DNA of 64,000 nucleotides, taken from the NCBI GenBank assembly GCA_021432605.1, contig MU271144.1, positions 2,538,606 through 2,602,605 on the forward strand. The letters run 5' to 3'. The DNA comes from Coniochaeta sp. PMI_546. Its lineage: Eukaryota; Ascomycota; Sordariomycetes; Coniochaetales; Coniochaetaceae. Of this stretch, positions 44,926-57,220 are shown one piece after another. The notes under the pieces were generated by a model. It was given only the letters and a program-made list of their open reading frames with translations, did no database searches and was not told the origin of the DNA. Position numbers and translations under genes: made by a program. Within the stretch, counting starts at the first letter, position 1. Each line of letters starts with the position of its first letter.

Positions 44926-45737
44926 TGTTTGGCTTTTGAAGTTGTCCTAGGTTGCATCCTAATGGCAGGATGCTGGCGTGACTCTATCATCCTCTTCTTG
45001 AACGTTCGGCGTCGAAGTCGACCTGCATTTTATACTAGGTCTGTTATCACGATTGATAGTGAGTGTGCTTATCTTTATCTTCCTGGGCCCATCGTACTCG
45101 ATATATTACAGTACCTAATCGGCCAACGGCTGGTTAAACGGCTAAACATGTTTCTGGAAAGGTTCTGCATGCAGAGTGCATCTCTTCAATCTTGGAGATG
45201 TTGCAACGCATCTCGACGGCCCTTGACTCTTGTGTTCATTTCGTTACGGTCAAACCTTTCTGTCTTCTTCATAATGTTTCCTTTCCCGGACTCCTCGCCT
45301 TCAAATGCACAAGCATGAAGTGTCATAACGCTTTCATCCATGACATGTGCAGCAACGGAGCAGTCGACTGGCGATGAAAGGCATGCGACAACCTCATCCC
45401 CGCCGGGTTTGAGGGGGTCAGATTGAGTATCATGCGGACGTCGAGCAGCTGGCAAACTCAGTCACCCGCCCCTGGATTTATAGATGCTTCCTCAACACTT
45501 CGCTTGGTGACTTATACCAGTACTGAGGTACCTGGGATGGAACTTCATGTAACCTCGAAGCACAGATTTCTCTCCTCTGCGACTTGCGTGTTGCCGTTCG
45601 GGTTGAACAATTAGACTTCTTATCTCTTGATTGCCAGATACAAGTATGATCGCCACTTCGACTGCCCACAGTCAGTCAGCTTCAAGTCCGCTTACATATC
45701 GTATGGTCAGTACTATACTGTAAGACCACAGAATTTG
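44926..45737. other. Intergenic
   Basis: Contains the DUF3237 promoter and the 3' flank of the acetyltransferase. No other feature was recognised. Confidence 0.35.
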
Positions 45738-46555
45738 CTACAGCTCCTCTTCAGAACGATCCGCGCATTTCTTCTCCAGAAACCAGCCACCGTAATCTTT
45801 ATCGCCGCCCCGGTCCGAAGCGTCGATGAGCACCTGGTCGAGAAGGACGAAGCCTGCCTTCTGATACACGGGCAGGCCGGCTCTCATGGAAAGGACAAAG
45901 GTGTCAAAGCCGAGATTCTCTGCTTCCTGGAGACCTCTTCGAACCAATGCCAAGGCAATTCCCCTGCGTCTGAAAGCTGGTGGAACACAGAGGTAGTCGA
46001 GCACTGTGCCAGTATCAGTATCGTCTGTCACACAACCCGGAAGAAAGAAATAACCAGCAATACGTGTATCGAAGGCGACTGAAGTAGCAACGTACCCATA
46101 TACCTCTTGCCCGTCCTGAGTTTCGCCATCAAAGCTTCGATCGGCGCATCGATACCATCTATAGGACCCCGCGTAAACGTCCAATCCGAACTAGCGCTCT
46201 CACGCTCTGCGTCGCGGCGGACATCCTCGACAACCTCCGGTATCTGCGCTTCGGTCCACAACTGATGACACGGGTCATTGTCGTCCCCACTGCAGCCCTC
46301 ATCCGGCAGGACCCAGCGCGCATATCCTACCACGGCCCCTGTCTCAGCATCCACGGCCTTGAGGTGTCGCCGGTGGGCGCGGTCCAGCAGGAGGTTTCGC
46401 TTGCCTCGCTTGGCCGCCTGCTCAACGACGTGCTCGCGCGTGCGGTCGCCCCAGATCTGGATCCAGGTCTTGTCAGTCCAGAAGGCGGTCACGTTGTTGC
46501 GGCCGATGGCAGGACCGTCGTCTACGGTGCACGATTGGATGATGAATGAGGCCAT
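45738..46555 (-). CDS. GNAT-family N-acetyltransferase
   Basis: Two exons, 46555-46096 and 46003-45738, phase 1 join, 241 residues. The acetyl-CoA-binding motif A is VLDYLCVPPAFRRRGIALALV (R/Q-x-x-G-x-G/A type, here RRRGIA). It is followed by LGFDTFVLSMRAGLPVYQKAGF, the usual second half of GNAT domains in fungi. The N-terminal half has FWTDKTW, HLKAVDAETGAVVGYARW and an acidic insert (DEGCSGDDND). The acceptor at 46004 was chosen over one 21 bases further upstream because it keeps the conserved LDYLCVPP strand. Substrate (small amine, aminoglycoside-like or peptide) is unknown. Confidence 0.85.
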
Positions 46556-47748
46556 GATGGCTTGTTGAGGGAGTTAACTAAACCACGGATGCTTGTTTAG
46601 ACCTCCTGGACGGGACTGCTACGGGCCATTTTAAAAGAATGACCTCTCGTGATGTCAATTGCTCCTATCGCGGCTGTTTCAAGCACAAGTTGTAGGCAGC
46701 GATATAATGCTCGATGGCGCGCGAAGTTTAGTTATACGTCCGGAGTCTGCACAAATCCCTGGCATAACACCTTCCAACTTGGGACTCCTCTAACGCTGGA
46801 TAGGATTCAAAACGTATCATACTGTGGATCCTCTGATAGGGTTCTGCATGTTGCGATGTTGGATGCCTGATGATATTTAGGCATGCAACATTCAAAAGAT
46901 CTTGACACGTTTCGACCCAGTCGCGCCAGATTCAACATCGCGGTGAGGTATTGAGCCATGCAAACAAACTATTCCCTTTGCGAAGAACAGATCGACTTCA
47001 GTAATGACAAATCACACATGACTCACTGTCTGCTTTATCGTCCTCTGCCAAGCAGCTTGAGCGTCACGCTTCCGTTCACGAGTCTCTTCCTGATAAAGCT
47101 AATCATCTCAAAGGTTTTCATCCCGTTGGGCCAAGGTAGTCGTCTTTGAGGTCGTGGTCCAACGCCTAAGATAACTTGTGAGCAAGGTTTAATCTCCTAA
47201 TACTAGACTACTTTTCAAGGAGCATCATTTCTGAGTACTGGTATTAAAATGGTTATTAAGAGAGTAAGATAGTACTAATTGATGAGTAAATTGGTTAATA
47301 TATTCAAGACCTTAAGTCAATCACGTATACATGCTTAATTGCCTCATAACTTAAGCTACCACATGTCCTACATAGTCTTGATTTGAACTTCTTTTGTTAA
47401 CTAATGTCTCCGATCAAGCAATCCTAACACTACGGATGTAAGTAGGGAATTTCAAAGAAAACCTCCCTAGGCGGTTATCTCCTCGGACACTACGAGGTTA
47501 GTGATTACGGTGGGCTAAGTACCTTTTGTAATTTTGACCAGCTCATGATACTAAGTGCAGATCGGCAGAAGACGGTAGTTAACTGATGCCCTCACCTTGG
47601 CAAGGTCCGCGGACAACCAGTAGAGCGCACTCCGGGTGGGAATCGACTCCACGTCTCTGGCTACCACACAGTCTATTTGAGTGCAAGGCGAGGTCTTCCC
47701 CATCGAGCTACGAACAGGGACCAATTACAAGTCACTTGCGTTTTTGGG
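46556..47748. other. Intergenic with AT-rich stretch and tRNA-like remnant
   Basis: Between divergent acetyltransferase and esterase genes. About 47160-47560 is clearly AT-richer than its surroundings. At about 47640-47725, minus strand, a sequence resembles a tRNA D arm and T arm but does not close an acceptor stem. No gene is called. Confidence 0.4.
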
Positions 47749-48558
47749 ATGAAAGGATGGCTACTGGCCCTTACGTGTATGTCGTCCATCTGACTTGACC
47801 CAACTTGACTTTGACACCTCACTGGCCTTTGATCAGGTTGCGCTTTAGCAGCAACCGGAACCACGATCGCGACGAAATTAAACGGAGAGGATGAGCTTCG
47901 CGTGCCGCTGCGGATCATGCCACTTGGCGCCTCTGTGACATTCGGGGTGGGATCTAGCACAGGGGACAGCTACCGCAAGGACCTGCGCGAGCTCCTAGTT
48001 GCCGCAAACCACACTGTCAACATGGTCGGCACAAGAAAGAACGGCAACTTCACCGACAACGACGTGGAAGCCACGTCGGGCTTCGTGATATCTCAAATTG
48101 CGGCGGCGGCGGCTACCGCTGTCCCAAAGCTGCTTCCCAACCTCGTGCTCATTGACGCTGGAACCAACAACTGCAACAGAGGAGGAACTGTGCCCGAGGC
48201 GGGTGCCAACGTTACAGCTATGATCGATACCATCTTCTCGCAGAGCCCTGGCGTGACAATCGTACTGACGACGATCCTGGTCAACACGATTGCGGCACAA
48301 GACTCGTGCCGCGTTGATGTCAATTCGCAGTACGTGGCTCTGGTTGTTCGCCTTCAGCAAGCCGGCGCCAAGATACTCCTAGTCGACATGAGAAGCCCCG
48401 AGGGTCCTGGCACGAGTGACCTTTTTGATGAACGGCATCCGAACGATGTAGGATATCGGAAAATGGCGAATGTTTGGTTCCCGGCAATCCAGCAAGCGGC
48501 CAGCCGGGGTCTCCTGACGGTTCCTGTTGACAATGGCATCCCGGCCGATGGTGGATAA
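47749..48558 (+). CDS. Secreted SGNH/GDSL-type esterase
   Basis: Two exons, 47749-47776 and 47837-48558, phase 1 join over a 60-bp intron with donor GTATGT; 249 residues. The short first exon adds MKGWLLALT, which with the start of exon 2 (CCALAATGT) makes a signal peptide. SGNH blocks: PLGASVTFG (block I, with Ala where GDSL has Asp, the Ser nucleophile present), a Gly-x-x in block II region (ATSGFV), DAGTNNC (block III, Asn) and DERHPNDVGY (block V, Asp and His). These four give a complete catalytic set. Related fungal proteins act on polysaccharide acetyl esters or small esters; the true substrate is unknown. Confidence 0.85.
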
Positions 48559-49608
48559 CTGGGTGCCGTGGTCAACTGAAGACTTGCTGACAAGGTGCGT
48601 CGTTCCGTACGACAATGTTTCCATAACTATACAAACTTCTAGAACCTAGACACCTAGAATGGCTTACAGAATATGGATCTTAATTGAGCAACGTCCCGCA
48701 CTTCTCTTGTGCGTTTTTATAGGCACTCTTTGAGTAAAACAACAGCATCCATGCAATACCTAACCTCCAACGGTTTGTCCAGACCTCGAAGCCAGACTCA
48801 ATCATCTCACTTGCTTTCAAGCAAAGATCCCAATGAAGAACGTCCCTTGTCGGAATTCTAAAAAGATGATTTACGATGCGCTACAACGATCGATCTTACG
48901 AAATGACGTTAAAAGCCCCCGGTGATCTGGGACACGGGATCAAATCGCTTCAGAAGGTGCGGGCTTGCTAAGACTGCATGTCGCTATGCTGGAGTCTTCA
49001 CGGAGTATAAACTATGTTCCTGGGCCAGGTCGCGTATTTTTCTTGGCTGATAGTCAACTCTCGAAAATCACGTCGTCTGAGGAGGATATGTTGGCGGTGT
49101 CGAAATTGTTCGTTCTTCAATAGCCACTCATTTGGCTTTGTCGTTCATCACTACATTTGTATATTCGTCACTCACTTGATTCCTAAATGATCATGTTACA
49201 AATCGACTTTTAGCATGTCGTTCGCTCTCTTGTTCTCGGCTGCCGCTGTCTTCCCGACCGTCTCACACGCTCTGTGGGTCAATGCAGTGGTCCAGAGATA
49301 TCGGCCCGCTGTTCGAGTCCCCGTCATCCGTGATCTCACATCAATAAGTAAGGTACCTTAGCTCAGACAAGTCCAAAAGAGCCGATCGTGAAAATGTCTG
49401 AAATTGCGGTTGATTTAAAGTTGTGACGTCTCAGCGGGTTCCTGTAGTTGCAATCTTCAGAGAGTTAAGTCCCTCGATAAGGAAGGGGCGTACCCGATAC
49501 GCCCACTTCAGCTGCCAACTTCCGCAAACAACAAACAAAGCTGTCTCCACTGAAGGCACGGTGTCTTCAATTGCAACAACCCCCGTCATCTACACCTCAC
49601 TGACGACA
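48559..49608. other. Intergenic
   Basis: About 1 kb; no recognisable gene or repeat. Confidence 0.35.
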
Positions 49609-50195
49609 ATGAGCGACTTCAGCGGCACCTTCACCGTCGTCGATGTAGCGACTTCCATCCGGCAGATCCCCGCGGGCTCCTTTCTCGTGCACTCGACCAA
49701 CTGCCTCTCCATTTGGGCCGTCGGCTTCGCGGCCGAGATGTCTACATGTTCCCCGCCGCCGACGAGAAGTACAGGCATTTTTGCCACGGAGCTCGTCTCG
49801 ACCCCTCGGACCGGTGGCCGCCGCCGTCGCTGGTCGGCAAGAGTCTCATCATCCCGCCGCAGGATGCGGACATCGCCATGGGCGCGCCGAGCGTCAGCTT
49901 CGTGTGTCTGTTTACCAGCTACGGCTACGGCACGCCAAACAAATCCATCGGCAAGCCGGGTTTGGACCGCCAGAGCAAGATTCTTGACCAGACCGTCACC
50001 GCGCTGGGTGATTTTAGGAGGCAGCTTGAGGAGATGCGCGCGAAGGGCGAGGTGCAGGATGTGGTCATCTACTCACCCCACATCAATGCTGGGGCGTTTC
50101 GCGTGCCGTGGGACAGGACCAGGGGAGCGTTGCAGAGCGTTTTCTATGGATTTGAAGGCACTTGGAACTTTATGGCGCCGCCTGGAGGGTCATGA
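49609..50195 (+). pseudogene. Macro-domain (POA1-like) gene with a frame disruption
   Basis: The first frame from 49609 encodes FSGTFTVVDVATSIRQIPAGSFLVHSTNCLSIWAVGFAAE. The second frame from about 49735 encodes DVYMFPAADEKYRHFCHGARL, then LVGKSLIIPPQDAD, VCLFTSYGYG, KPGLDRQSKILDQTVTALGDFRRQLEEM and VVIYSPHINAGAFRVPWD, ending at 50195. Together these are the ordered elements of fungal macro-domain ADP-ribose 1''-phosphate phosphatases (POA1-like). The frame shifts by one near 49735, and no GT-AG pair explains it. The ligand-binding loop, usually W-G-x-G-I-A, reads WAVGFA, so it may already have drifted. Probably a pseudogene, unless the shift is an assembly error. POA1 enzymes remove phosphate from ADP-ribose 1''-phosphate made in tRNA splicing. 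Confidence 0.65.
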
Positions 50196-50319
50196 ATTGC
50201 CATATTTCTTCCTTGTTTTTCCTTCAAGAAAAATTCTCACCGGGGGGGTTTGCAATTACAATAGAAGGTATCATTGCCGCAACTTCAGATCTCAAGTCTC
50301 TCGCGACATTCGGGATGCA

Positions 50320-51084
50320 TCATTTACCATCTGGTAACCCAACACCACTAATCCTCTCCAACTCCTCCAACAACTTGTCCTGCAACCCCACATCCAGCGC
50401 GTCCCTCGCCGGCGTCTTCTCCCTGGAATCGCGGAAATACTTCCCCGTCTTGCCCTCCGCCTCTCCTTCCCCAAGCGCCAGCATAACATACGTATCAACC
50501 GCCGCCTCAATGTCGTCCGGCGCATTCGCACCGCCCATCTTGGTCGGCACCCACCCGGGATCGAGACTGTTACTCTGCACATCCTTCCACCGCCTCGCAA
50601 ACACATTCGCGAGCATGACATCGTGCAGTTTCGTATCACTATACCCAGCACCGACCAGCTTCCCTTCCTGACCCAATCTGTGCCGTCCCCCGAGATGCAT
50701 ACCGGAGCTCACAAACACCAACCGCTTCGGCCTCTTCATCGTCGCCGTCAGTATATACGGCGCCAGCACGTTGACGCAGAACAAGCTCGGCAGGCCGTCC
50801 TTGCCGGGGACCCTCTCCATGCCCAGGTAGAGGCCGGCGTTGTGGATGACGGCGTCGAAGGGCCCGAACCTGGAGTCGGCTTCGGCGCCCAGACGGAGGG
50901 TTTCCTTGACCGACGTCAGGTCTGCGACCAGCACGTCCGCTGCGCCGGAGACTTTGGACTTTGCGTCGTCGGCGCGCTGGGGGTTGCGGGCGTGCAGCAC
51001 CACGGTGTGGCCTTGGGATATCAGGCGCTTGGCGGTTAGGGCGCCGAGGCCGTCTGAGGAGCCTGTTATGAAGATGCGGGCCAT
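50320..51084 (-). CDS. Short-chain dehydrogenase/reductase
   Basis: A single exon of 254 residues, the usual classical SDR length. The cofactor site is TGSSDGLG, near the N-terminus. Further motifs are DLTS, HNAG (NNAG equivalent), catalytic Ser in VFVSSG, and YSDTK (Y-x3-K). The Arg after the second strand (HARNPQR) suggests NADP(H). The start is supported by a TATA-like TATATA about 90 bp upstream on the minus strand. No membrane or signal segment. Substrate unknown; the enzyme appears complete. It is tail-to-tail with the macro-domain remnant. Confidence 0.9.
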   Translation of the reverse strand: MARIFITGSSDGLGALTAKRLISQGHTVVLHARNPQRADDAKSKVSGAADVLVADLTSVKETLRLGAEADSRFGPFDAVIHNAGLYLGMERVPGKDGLPSLFCVNVLAPYILTATMKRPKRLVFVSSGMHLGGRHRLGQEGKLVGAGYSDTKLHDVMLANVFARRWKDVQSNSLDPGWVPTKMGGANAPDDIEAAVDTYVMLALGEGEAEGKTGKYFRDSREKTPARDALDVGLQDKLLEELERISGVGLPDGK

Positions 51085-51703
51085 CTTTCTTGGGGGGCAG
51101 ATGGCATGGTGAAATGCGACTTTTGAGCAGGTCAGCTTCGCGGAATACTAATACTTCTAGACCTAAAGAAGATATATAAAGTGTCGCTGTGGTTGGGGCG
51201 GTTGGTTCTTTGGTGGTCGCTAGCCCGGAGTTTGGACTAGCTCCGCAGCGGGAGTTGTGCGACCGGAAAATGGAATTACATGCGACTTGCTGGTGCGTCC
51301 TTCGCTAGCCTGACGTTATCGATATCGAAGCATCTCGAATGACGCGATGGAGGAAGCTCGACGTCACTCAGTTAGTAATAATATGGGTGTGCCTCTGTTG
51401 GTGCATGGTGGTGGGGTAACGGTAGCGTCGAAGACGAGTTCAATTGCTTGCGCAGTTGCAAATCATATGCTCCAATATCAACTGTTAACAACAGCTTGAC
51501 GCTGAATAATGACAGACCAATATGTATGGTCTTTACCATAGCGGCAGCGCCTACATTCGCGTGAATACAAATGCCGTCTCCCAACATCAAGTGTGAGCCA
51601 GATGCGCCGATGCCGTCTCAGTCTAATTCTATTCCCGTACTCGATCCCTCCTTGTCCCAGTATGCTATCCCAATCCCCGTCATGATCCAACCGCCCATCC
51701 TAA
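51085..51703. other. Intergenic / SDR promoter
   Basis: Includes a TATATATC-type element at about 51172-51179. No gene was seen. Confidence 0.35.
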
Positions 51704-53187
51704 CTACCCCTTGCCACTCTGCACCTCAAAATCCACCGTCTTCGTGATCCCGTTCCCATTCGTCTCCGGCCTCTGGAGGATATACTCCTGACTACTCGCA
51801 CTCCTGCTCCCCTTCCTCTCGTCCAGCTCCACGTACGGATAGCTCCCGCTCGTGCTGTCGTTCTGGGAGTGCTTGAAGCTCCCTTGCGGGATGCTCGATC
51901 CCTGCACGGACTGCTTCTTGGAGGAGGAGGAGTGGGCGGAGGACGACCTGATGATGTGCGGGAAGAAGTGCGACAGCAGCGGCCTGATGGCGGGGACCGA
52001 GCTGAGGGTGATGGCGCTGCCGAGCTCGGCTATGGACCAGATGCAGACGTCTACTACTTGCCCTGGAGGATATTTAGTATGCAGAATAAGGAGGAAGGGG
52101 TTGGAATGGTGAGCGTACAAGTTGGGTCAGTCGAAATGTTCAGTTCGTGGAGGTAGGGAAGTCGGACGGCGGATGCTATGAGGGTGCTGAGAACAGGAAG
52201 TCAATGCTGTGCGAGGTCAAGGGGCGGAGTGTAATGGACTGACAAGACACCGACTGAGCAAACTATCAGGAGTTCGTATTTTCTCCGTTTGGGCATGTTG
52301 AGCTCTGGTATGGGTCAGTATGCGTCGCAGACATGGTTAAAGTCGAAGGGCTGGTAAACACGTACTCCTGAATAACAGCCAAGGAAGCGCGAGGATGCAC
52401 AAGTCGGTCGTCATATTCAACGCCGCATCAACGTAGTAGAAAGACGGCTGGTCGAAGCAGGTTCCCGTCAGGCTCTTGTCCCAGTAATATGCAATAGGCC
52501 GACATTGCAGAAACAGGCCGATGGTGAATGCCGTCTCCTCGACCACGACCCATGTGGCGAAGGCGTAGAGGGGTTTCCGCCAGAAGTGAACTGGCGGGAG
52601 GGTCCGTAGCAGGAATAGTATGACGGAGAGCTTGATGGCGCCCAGGGATGTTGGGTAGAGGACCTGGGATGTGAAGCCGCACTGTTGGCCGTATTAGTAG
52701 TGACGCGATTGGCCACGGTATAGGGGGTTATCACCTTCTGCATACTCACGCCTGTCACATCATACGGTACGTCCTGGATGTGCAGGCCAAGGCCATACTT
52801 GACAGCGTAGACTGTGGCGATAATCAAGCCCATGTATAAAATCTGGGTTGCGGTTAGACGGCTGGTTGGAGGCGTGATCGAGCACACAACTTACGAAGCC
52901 GACAGTGACGGCTAGATCATCGTAGCCCAACTTTGAAAACCGCCATCTGGTGTACAGGCGCAGGCAAACTGCTATGAATGCAAGAGGCGCGAAGCCGCCC
53001 ATAAACCCGTAAATGACATTCTCGCGGCTTTCGGCACCGTCCGGGCCCTAGAAAGGCGTCGGTCAGTCGAAGGCTCAAGCCTCGTAGTACAAGTCCAGGT
53101 AGAGCGCGTGGTGATATCAGTATCACAACCTACCGGGCCAAAGCCTCTATGGGCAAGTAATCTGGAGAGCAATGGCATAGAGGACAT
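51704..53187 (-). CDS. PTH11-like / fungal rhodopsin-domain integral membrane protein
   Basis: Seven exons: 53187-53134, 53047-52895, 52842-52750, 52681-52366, 52304-52244, 52186-52119 and 52062-51704; all phases fit, 367 residues. Seven helices are seen, with RLYTRWRFSKLGYDDLAV after helix 1, CGFTSQVLYPTSLGAIKLSVILFLLR, CFDQPSFYYVDAALNMTTDLCILALPWLL, LNMPKRRKYELLIVCSVGV, and WQVVDVCIWSIAELGSAITLSSVPAIRPL in the last helix. These match the fungal rhodopsin superfamily. The cytosolic tail is Ser-rich (about 100 residues). It differs from the other family member in this window in exon number and tail, so a recent tandem duplicate is unlikely. Ligand and signalling role are unknown. Confidence 0.88.
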
Positions 53188-55269
53188 CGATCGCCGCTAT
53201 GCAATGATGTGGGTAGATGCGAGCATAGCAATACTGATCGGATGGAATGGAGATATCATTCTGTATCGAAGATCAGATCTTAGGAGTCAAGGCCGGGATG
53301 TATCAGAGCGAAGGCTAGTGCCATTAAGTAAAGACGTTAGTAGGCAAGAAGTTGGGTCGATGTGCGGTAGCATTAGCGGTGATCTGTTCGCGTGGCTCTT
53401 GGGACGAGCAACAATGACTTTCCAGGGATCGTCGTCACCGGTGTAAGGGGCTGCAGGCCGAGCCCTGAAAGACCCTCGTGGTGCGGCTCGGTGAGAGTAG
53501 GCACCAAGGTCATGGCGATTTCTGACCCTGGGCACTGTTGAGCTATCCGACAACAGAAAAGAATGAGAGACGGGACTTCACAGACGATTCGTCTATTATC
53601 ACAACGGGCACGGCACGACATGCTCTGTTGCGACAGCTGATCAGGGTTTCATGTCTGTGCGTGCATATGGGACGGGAAGACAAGAAGGGGACGGACAGCA
53701 GACTACTGCCGCTGCTAATCCATAGCGTCGCTGGACCGTCAATAGATGGTTTCTGGGTTCATTCTGGTTGCTAAAGAAGACACCGCAGCCAGAATTGTTG
53801 CTGCCGACATGCACCCACTTGCAGACACTGACGGCCGCACACATGACGTCTGCTGCGTCTGGAATGGTGATCTGTTTTGGATAGTAAGCAAGAGGAGGTA
53901 CGCGTGTAGGTGCAATGCTGCAGCGGTATCGTGGCGTCTCAAAGCTGCTGCCGGCAGATTCCAGATTGAGGGCACACAATTCTTTGGTAGTGGTTTAGAA
54001 CTGTATATTGACCGAACTCTCTGCCGTTTTCGACACTCCCTCTCCCGCTTACCTCGACGTCCATCGCCGGCCATCACACAAGCTACCCACTCACCGATAG
54101 TGCTGAAGAGTCTTTCGAATATCAGCCTGGAACTAAGAGCAGGAACCATCTGGGCTATGTGGTAATGTAGGTGACTTCGGAATGCAACGTCCTGAAGACC
54201 GAGAATACCTCAGCATGCCTTAAGCGTATCGCGGGGCGTCGCTTATGCTGGGAGGCAGATCTCAGCCCTGTCACTTGTCACCTTCTTGAGAATGTCATCA
54301 GCGATCGACCAGAGATTCGAAGCGGAGAAAAACATTGAGTCAATGCATGGAGCACACTAACACATCCTAGATGTCCGCCAAGAATCTAGCACCTGTACCG
54401 CAAGGGGCCTCAGCGGGCGAGGAGGTTCTTCATTGGTTCATTCCATCGACCCCAGATTCCCAGCACATCCCGCTACAGTCACCACTGGCACCTGGCAAAG
54501 GCGGCTGCTGTACTACAGGACATAAGCCGTTGGAGGCTGTGAACGGGTCGGATCATGGCACTTCGTGATGTGGGGGAGAACCAGAGAACCGGTCCGGATT
54601 TATTGTTGGCTTCTGCGGCCCCCTTTCAACAACTCCTGCCTCTTCAGGTGTTCATGTCCTGCACGGATCCTGTTCTCTCTCCCAGCGGCGCTTCCATAAA
54701 TAGCGATAGAGTTGCCTTCAAGGCATGAGGGCGACTGGGAAGTTATTACATCTGAGCTGCAAAGCCTGCAATATTAGGGATGTTGCCTCAACAAGAATAC
54801 TTCCTAGCCGCCCGTGGCCCCGTTCTCGTCTCCGGATTGTGTTCCCTGTTCCCTCATATATATCAGACTAGCTGACTGCTTGAACTGCCATTGAGGAGAA
54901 GTCATCGTTCATCTCGATTTGTTGTAGACACATAGAACAAACATCTTCTCGCTGACCTATCCCAGGCTCCAGTCAAGACACATTTTGTTGTCTGGCAACT
55001 GGCAGTGCAGATCCGGCTCCTGGCTTGCTTCTGTCTCAGTCAACAACGGTCGCGAGCCTGAGAAAAAAAACCGCCAATTGGTCTGGATTTAGCCGTCCTC
55101 ACCTGGGTGCATGTGTGCTTTGACACTCCCGTTGATTAGTTGTCTGATCAATTGTCCGCACGACACACACTACGCTTCGTAATCAGGGAGCGGTGGTGAG
55201 TGGTGACGAAGTGGTTTGACCGCTTCTCGGCTAGCCAATCTCTGAAAATTATCGCCCTCCACGGCGGAT
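53188..55269. other. Long intergenic region
   Basis: 2.1 kb between divergent genes. Several open frames (for example 53746-54165) lack domains and splice support. No element or RNA was recognised. Confidence 0.35.
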
Positions 55270-57220
55270 ATGCAACCGGGCCGCATGTTTTCGGGCATCA
55301 GCGTGCTCGCCCTTCTGGCACTTTGTGGGACAGCATCGGCAGCCAGGTTACCTTCTAGCGCGTTTGGAGTCCCTCCAGGTGATGCCACCTACGATTATGT
55401 CGGTACGTTAGAAAGTCCACCTAGCCAGTCGAGGTACTGTCTTCGATCGATTTCCGCAGTTCCGTGCCGTGTTTCTCGGCTAATCGACGGCTCCAGTCAT
55501 TGGAGGTGGTACGGCAGGTCTCGTTGTTGCGACTCGACTAGCAGCGTCAGGGGCTTCCGTCGGCATCATCGAAGCTGGCGGAGCATATGAGCTCGACAAC
55601 GGCAATCAGAGCGTCGTCCCCGGTTATGCCTTCTCGCAACCAGCTCTGGCTCCGGTAGAGGTCTTTCCGCCCCGCCCGCTAGTCGACTGGTCCCTGGTCT
55701 CCCAGCCTCAGACGGGCGCCGCCGGCCGCAAAGTCCACTATGCCGCCGGCAAGACTCTGGGTGGCACCTCGGCGCTCAATACCTTGGCCTACAACCGCGG
55801 CACCAAGGGGTCGTACCAGAAATGGGCAACTATAGTCGGCAGCACCGCTTACACCTGGGACAACTTCCTCAAGTACTTCATCAGGTCGAGCGAGCTGACG
55901 CCGCCCGACTTTGCCAAGCGCAACACACCCAATGCCACATTCACGTACGACACGTCCGTCTGGTGCACCGGCAAAGACTGCGGACCGCTGCAGGTCTCAT
56001 ACTCCAACTGGGTCGACCCGAGCCACACGTGGGTCGCCGCTGGTCTCAAGTACATCGGCCTCAACACCAGCACCATCGGCCACAACAGCGGGATCCTACA
56101 AGGCGGCGCCTACACGACCGAGACCATCGACCCCGATGATCCCTGGTACGGCACTGCCACGCGGTCGTCCTCGGAGAGCAGCTACCTCCGCTGGGCCATC
56201 GCCAACACCCAGCTGATGGTCCACTACCGCACCTCGGCCACCAAAGTTCTCTTCGCCTCCGGCAGGGCAAGCGCCGTGTCCGTCTCGACGGAAGGCTACC
56301 CCTACACCCTCACGGCCAAGAAGGAAATCATCCTCTCGGCGGGAACCTTCCACTCGCCCCAGCTCCTCATGGTATCAGGCATCGGACCCGCAGCCAAGCT
56401 CTCGTCCCTCGGCATCCCCGTCATTTCCGACCTGGCAGGCGTAGGGCAGAACCTCCAAGACCAGATCTTCTTCTCCGTCCAAAACGGCATGAACACACCC
56501 TCCGGCCCAAGCATCCTATCGGACCCGGCGCAGGAACCAGCCGCCCTCCAGCAGTACCTCACCAGAGCCGCCGGACCATACAGCTCGGCAGGCGGCTACA
56601 TCGCCTTCGAGAAGCTCCCCGACCCATCGCGGACCTCCTTCTCAGCGCGCACCAACAGCCTTCTGAACGCGCTGCCCGCGGACGTGCCGGAGGTAGAATA
56701 CCTAGCCGGCTCATTCGCAGGCACCGGCAACGGCGTAGTGACCGTAGGCGATTTATCCGCCGCTATCCTCAACCCCTTCTCCAGGGGCAACGTGACCATC
56801 TCCAGCGCGGACGCCAACGCGCCTCCCCTCATCGACATGGGCTGGCTGACCGACCCGGCCGACGCCGAGGTCGCGGTGGCAGCCTTCAAGCGGCTGCGAC
56901 AGGCGTGGGCCGCGCCGACCGTCTCGGCCGTGAAGGTTGGGCCCGAGCTCAGGCCTGGCAGCGCGGTGCAGACGGACGCACAGATATTGCAGTGGATCCG
57001 CGAGAATGCTATCCAGATATGGCACGCGTGCGGGACGAATGCGATGGGTAGCAGTGCCGCGAGTGGTGCGGTTGTAGGACCGACGGCCAAGGTGTTTGGT
57101 GTTGATGGGTTGAGGGTGGTGGATGCTAGTGTCATCCCGTTTGCGCTGCCGGGGCACCCGCAGGCGACTATATATGCGCTTGCGGAGAAGATTGCGGATG
57201 ATATTCTCAATGGGAGGTAG
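55270..57220 (+). CDS. Secreted GMC oxidoreductase (FAD-dependent)
   Basis: Two exons, 55270-55402 and 55497-57220, phase 1 join, 618 residues. A signal peptide is present (MFSGISVLALLALCGTASA after an optional upstream Met). The FAD-binding GGGTAG follows directly, then EAGG. GMC signature 1 is AAGKTLGGTSALN; signature 2 is AGTFHSPQLLMVSGIG. The catalytic His is in WHACGTNAMG, and the second base in LPGHPQATIYALAE. Length and secretion fit the glucose dehydrogenase / aryl-alcohol oxidase / choline dehydrogenase-like subgroup. Substrate specificity cannot be read. Such enzymes oxidise alcohols or sugars outside the cell, some making H2O2. Confidence 0.92.

Noticed and set aside
47640-47725. 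tRNA-like sequence on the minus strand (TAGCTCGATGG and GAGTCGATTCC)
   Set aside because: The A box and B box are each off by one or two bases, the D stem does not pair and no acceptor stem forms. At best a tRNA fossil.
53746-54165. Open frame of 139 codons
   Set aside because: No recognisable domain, and it overlaps an equally long antisense frame; probably chance.
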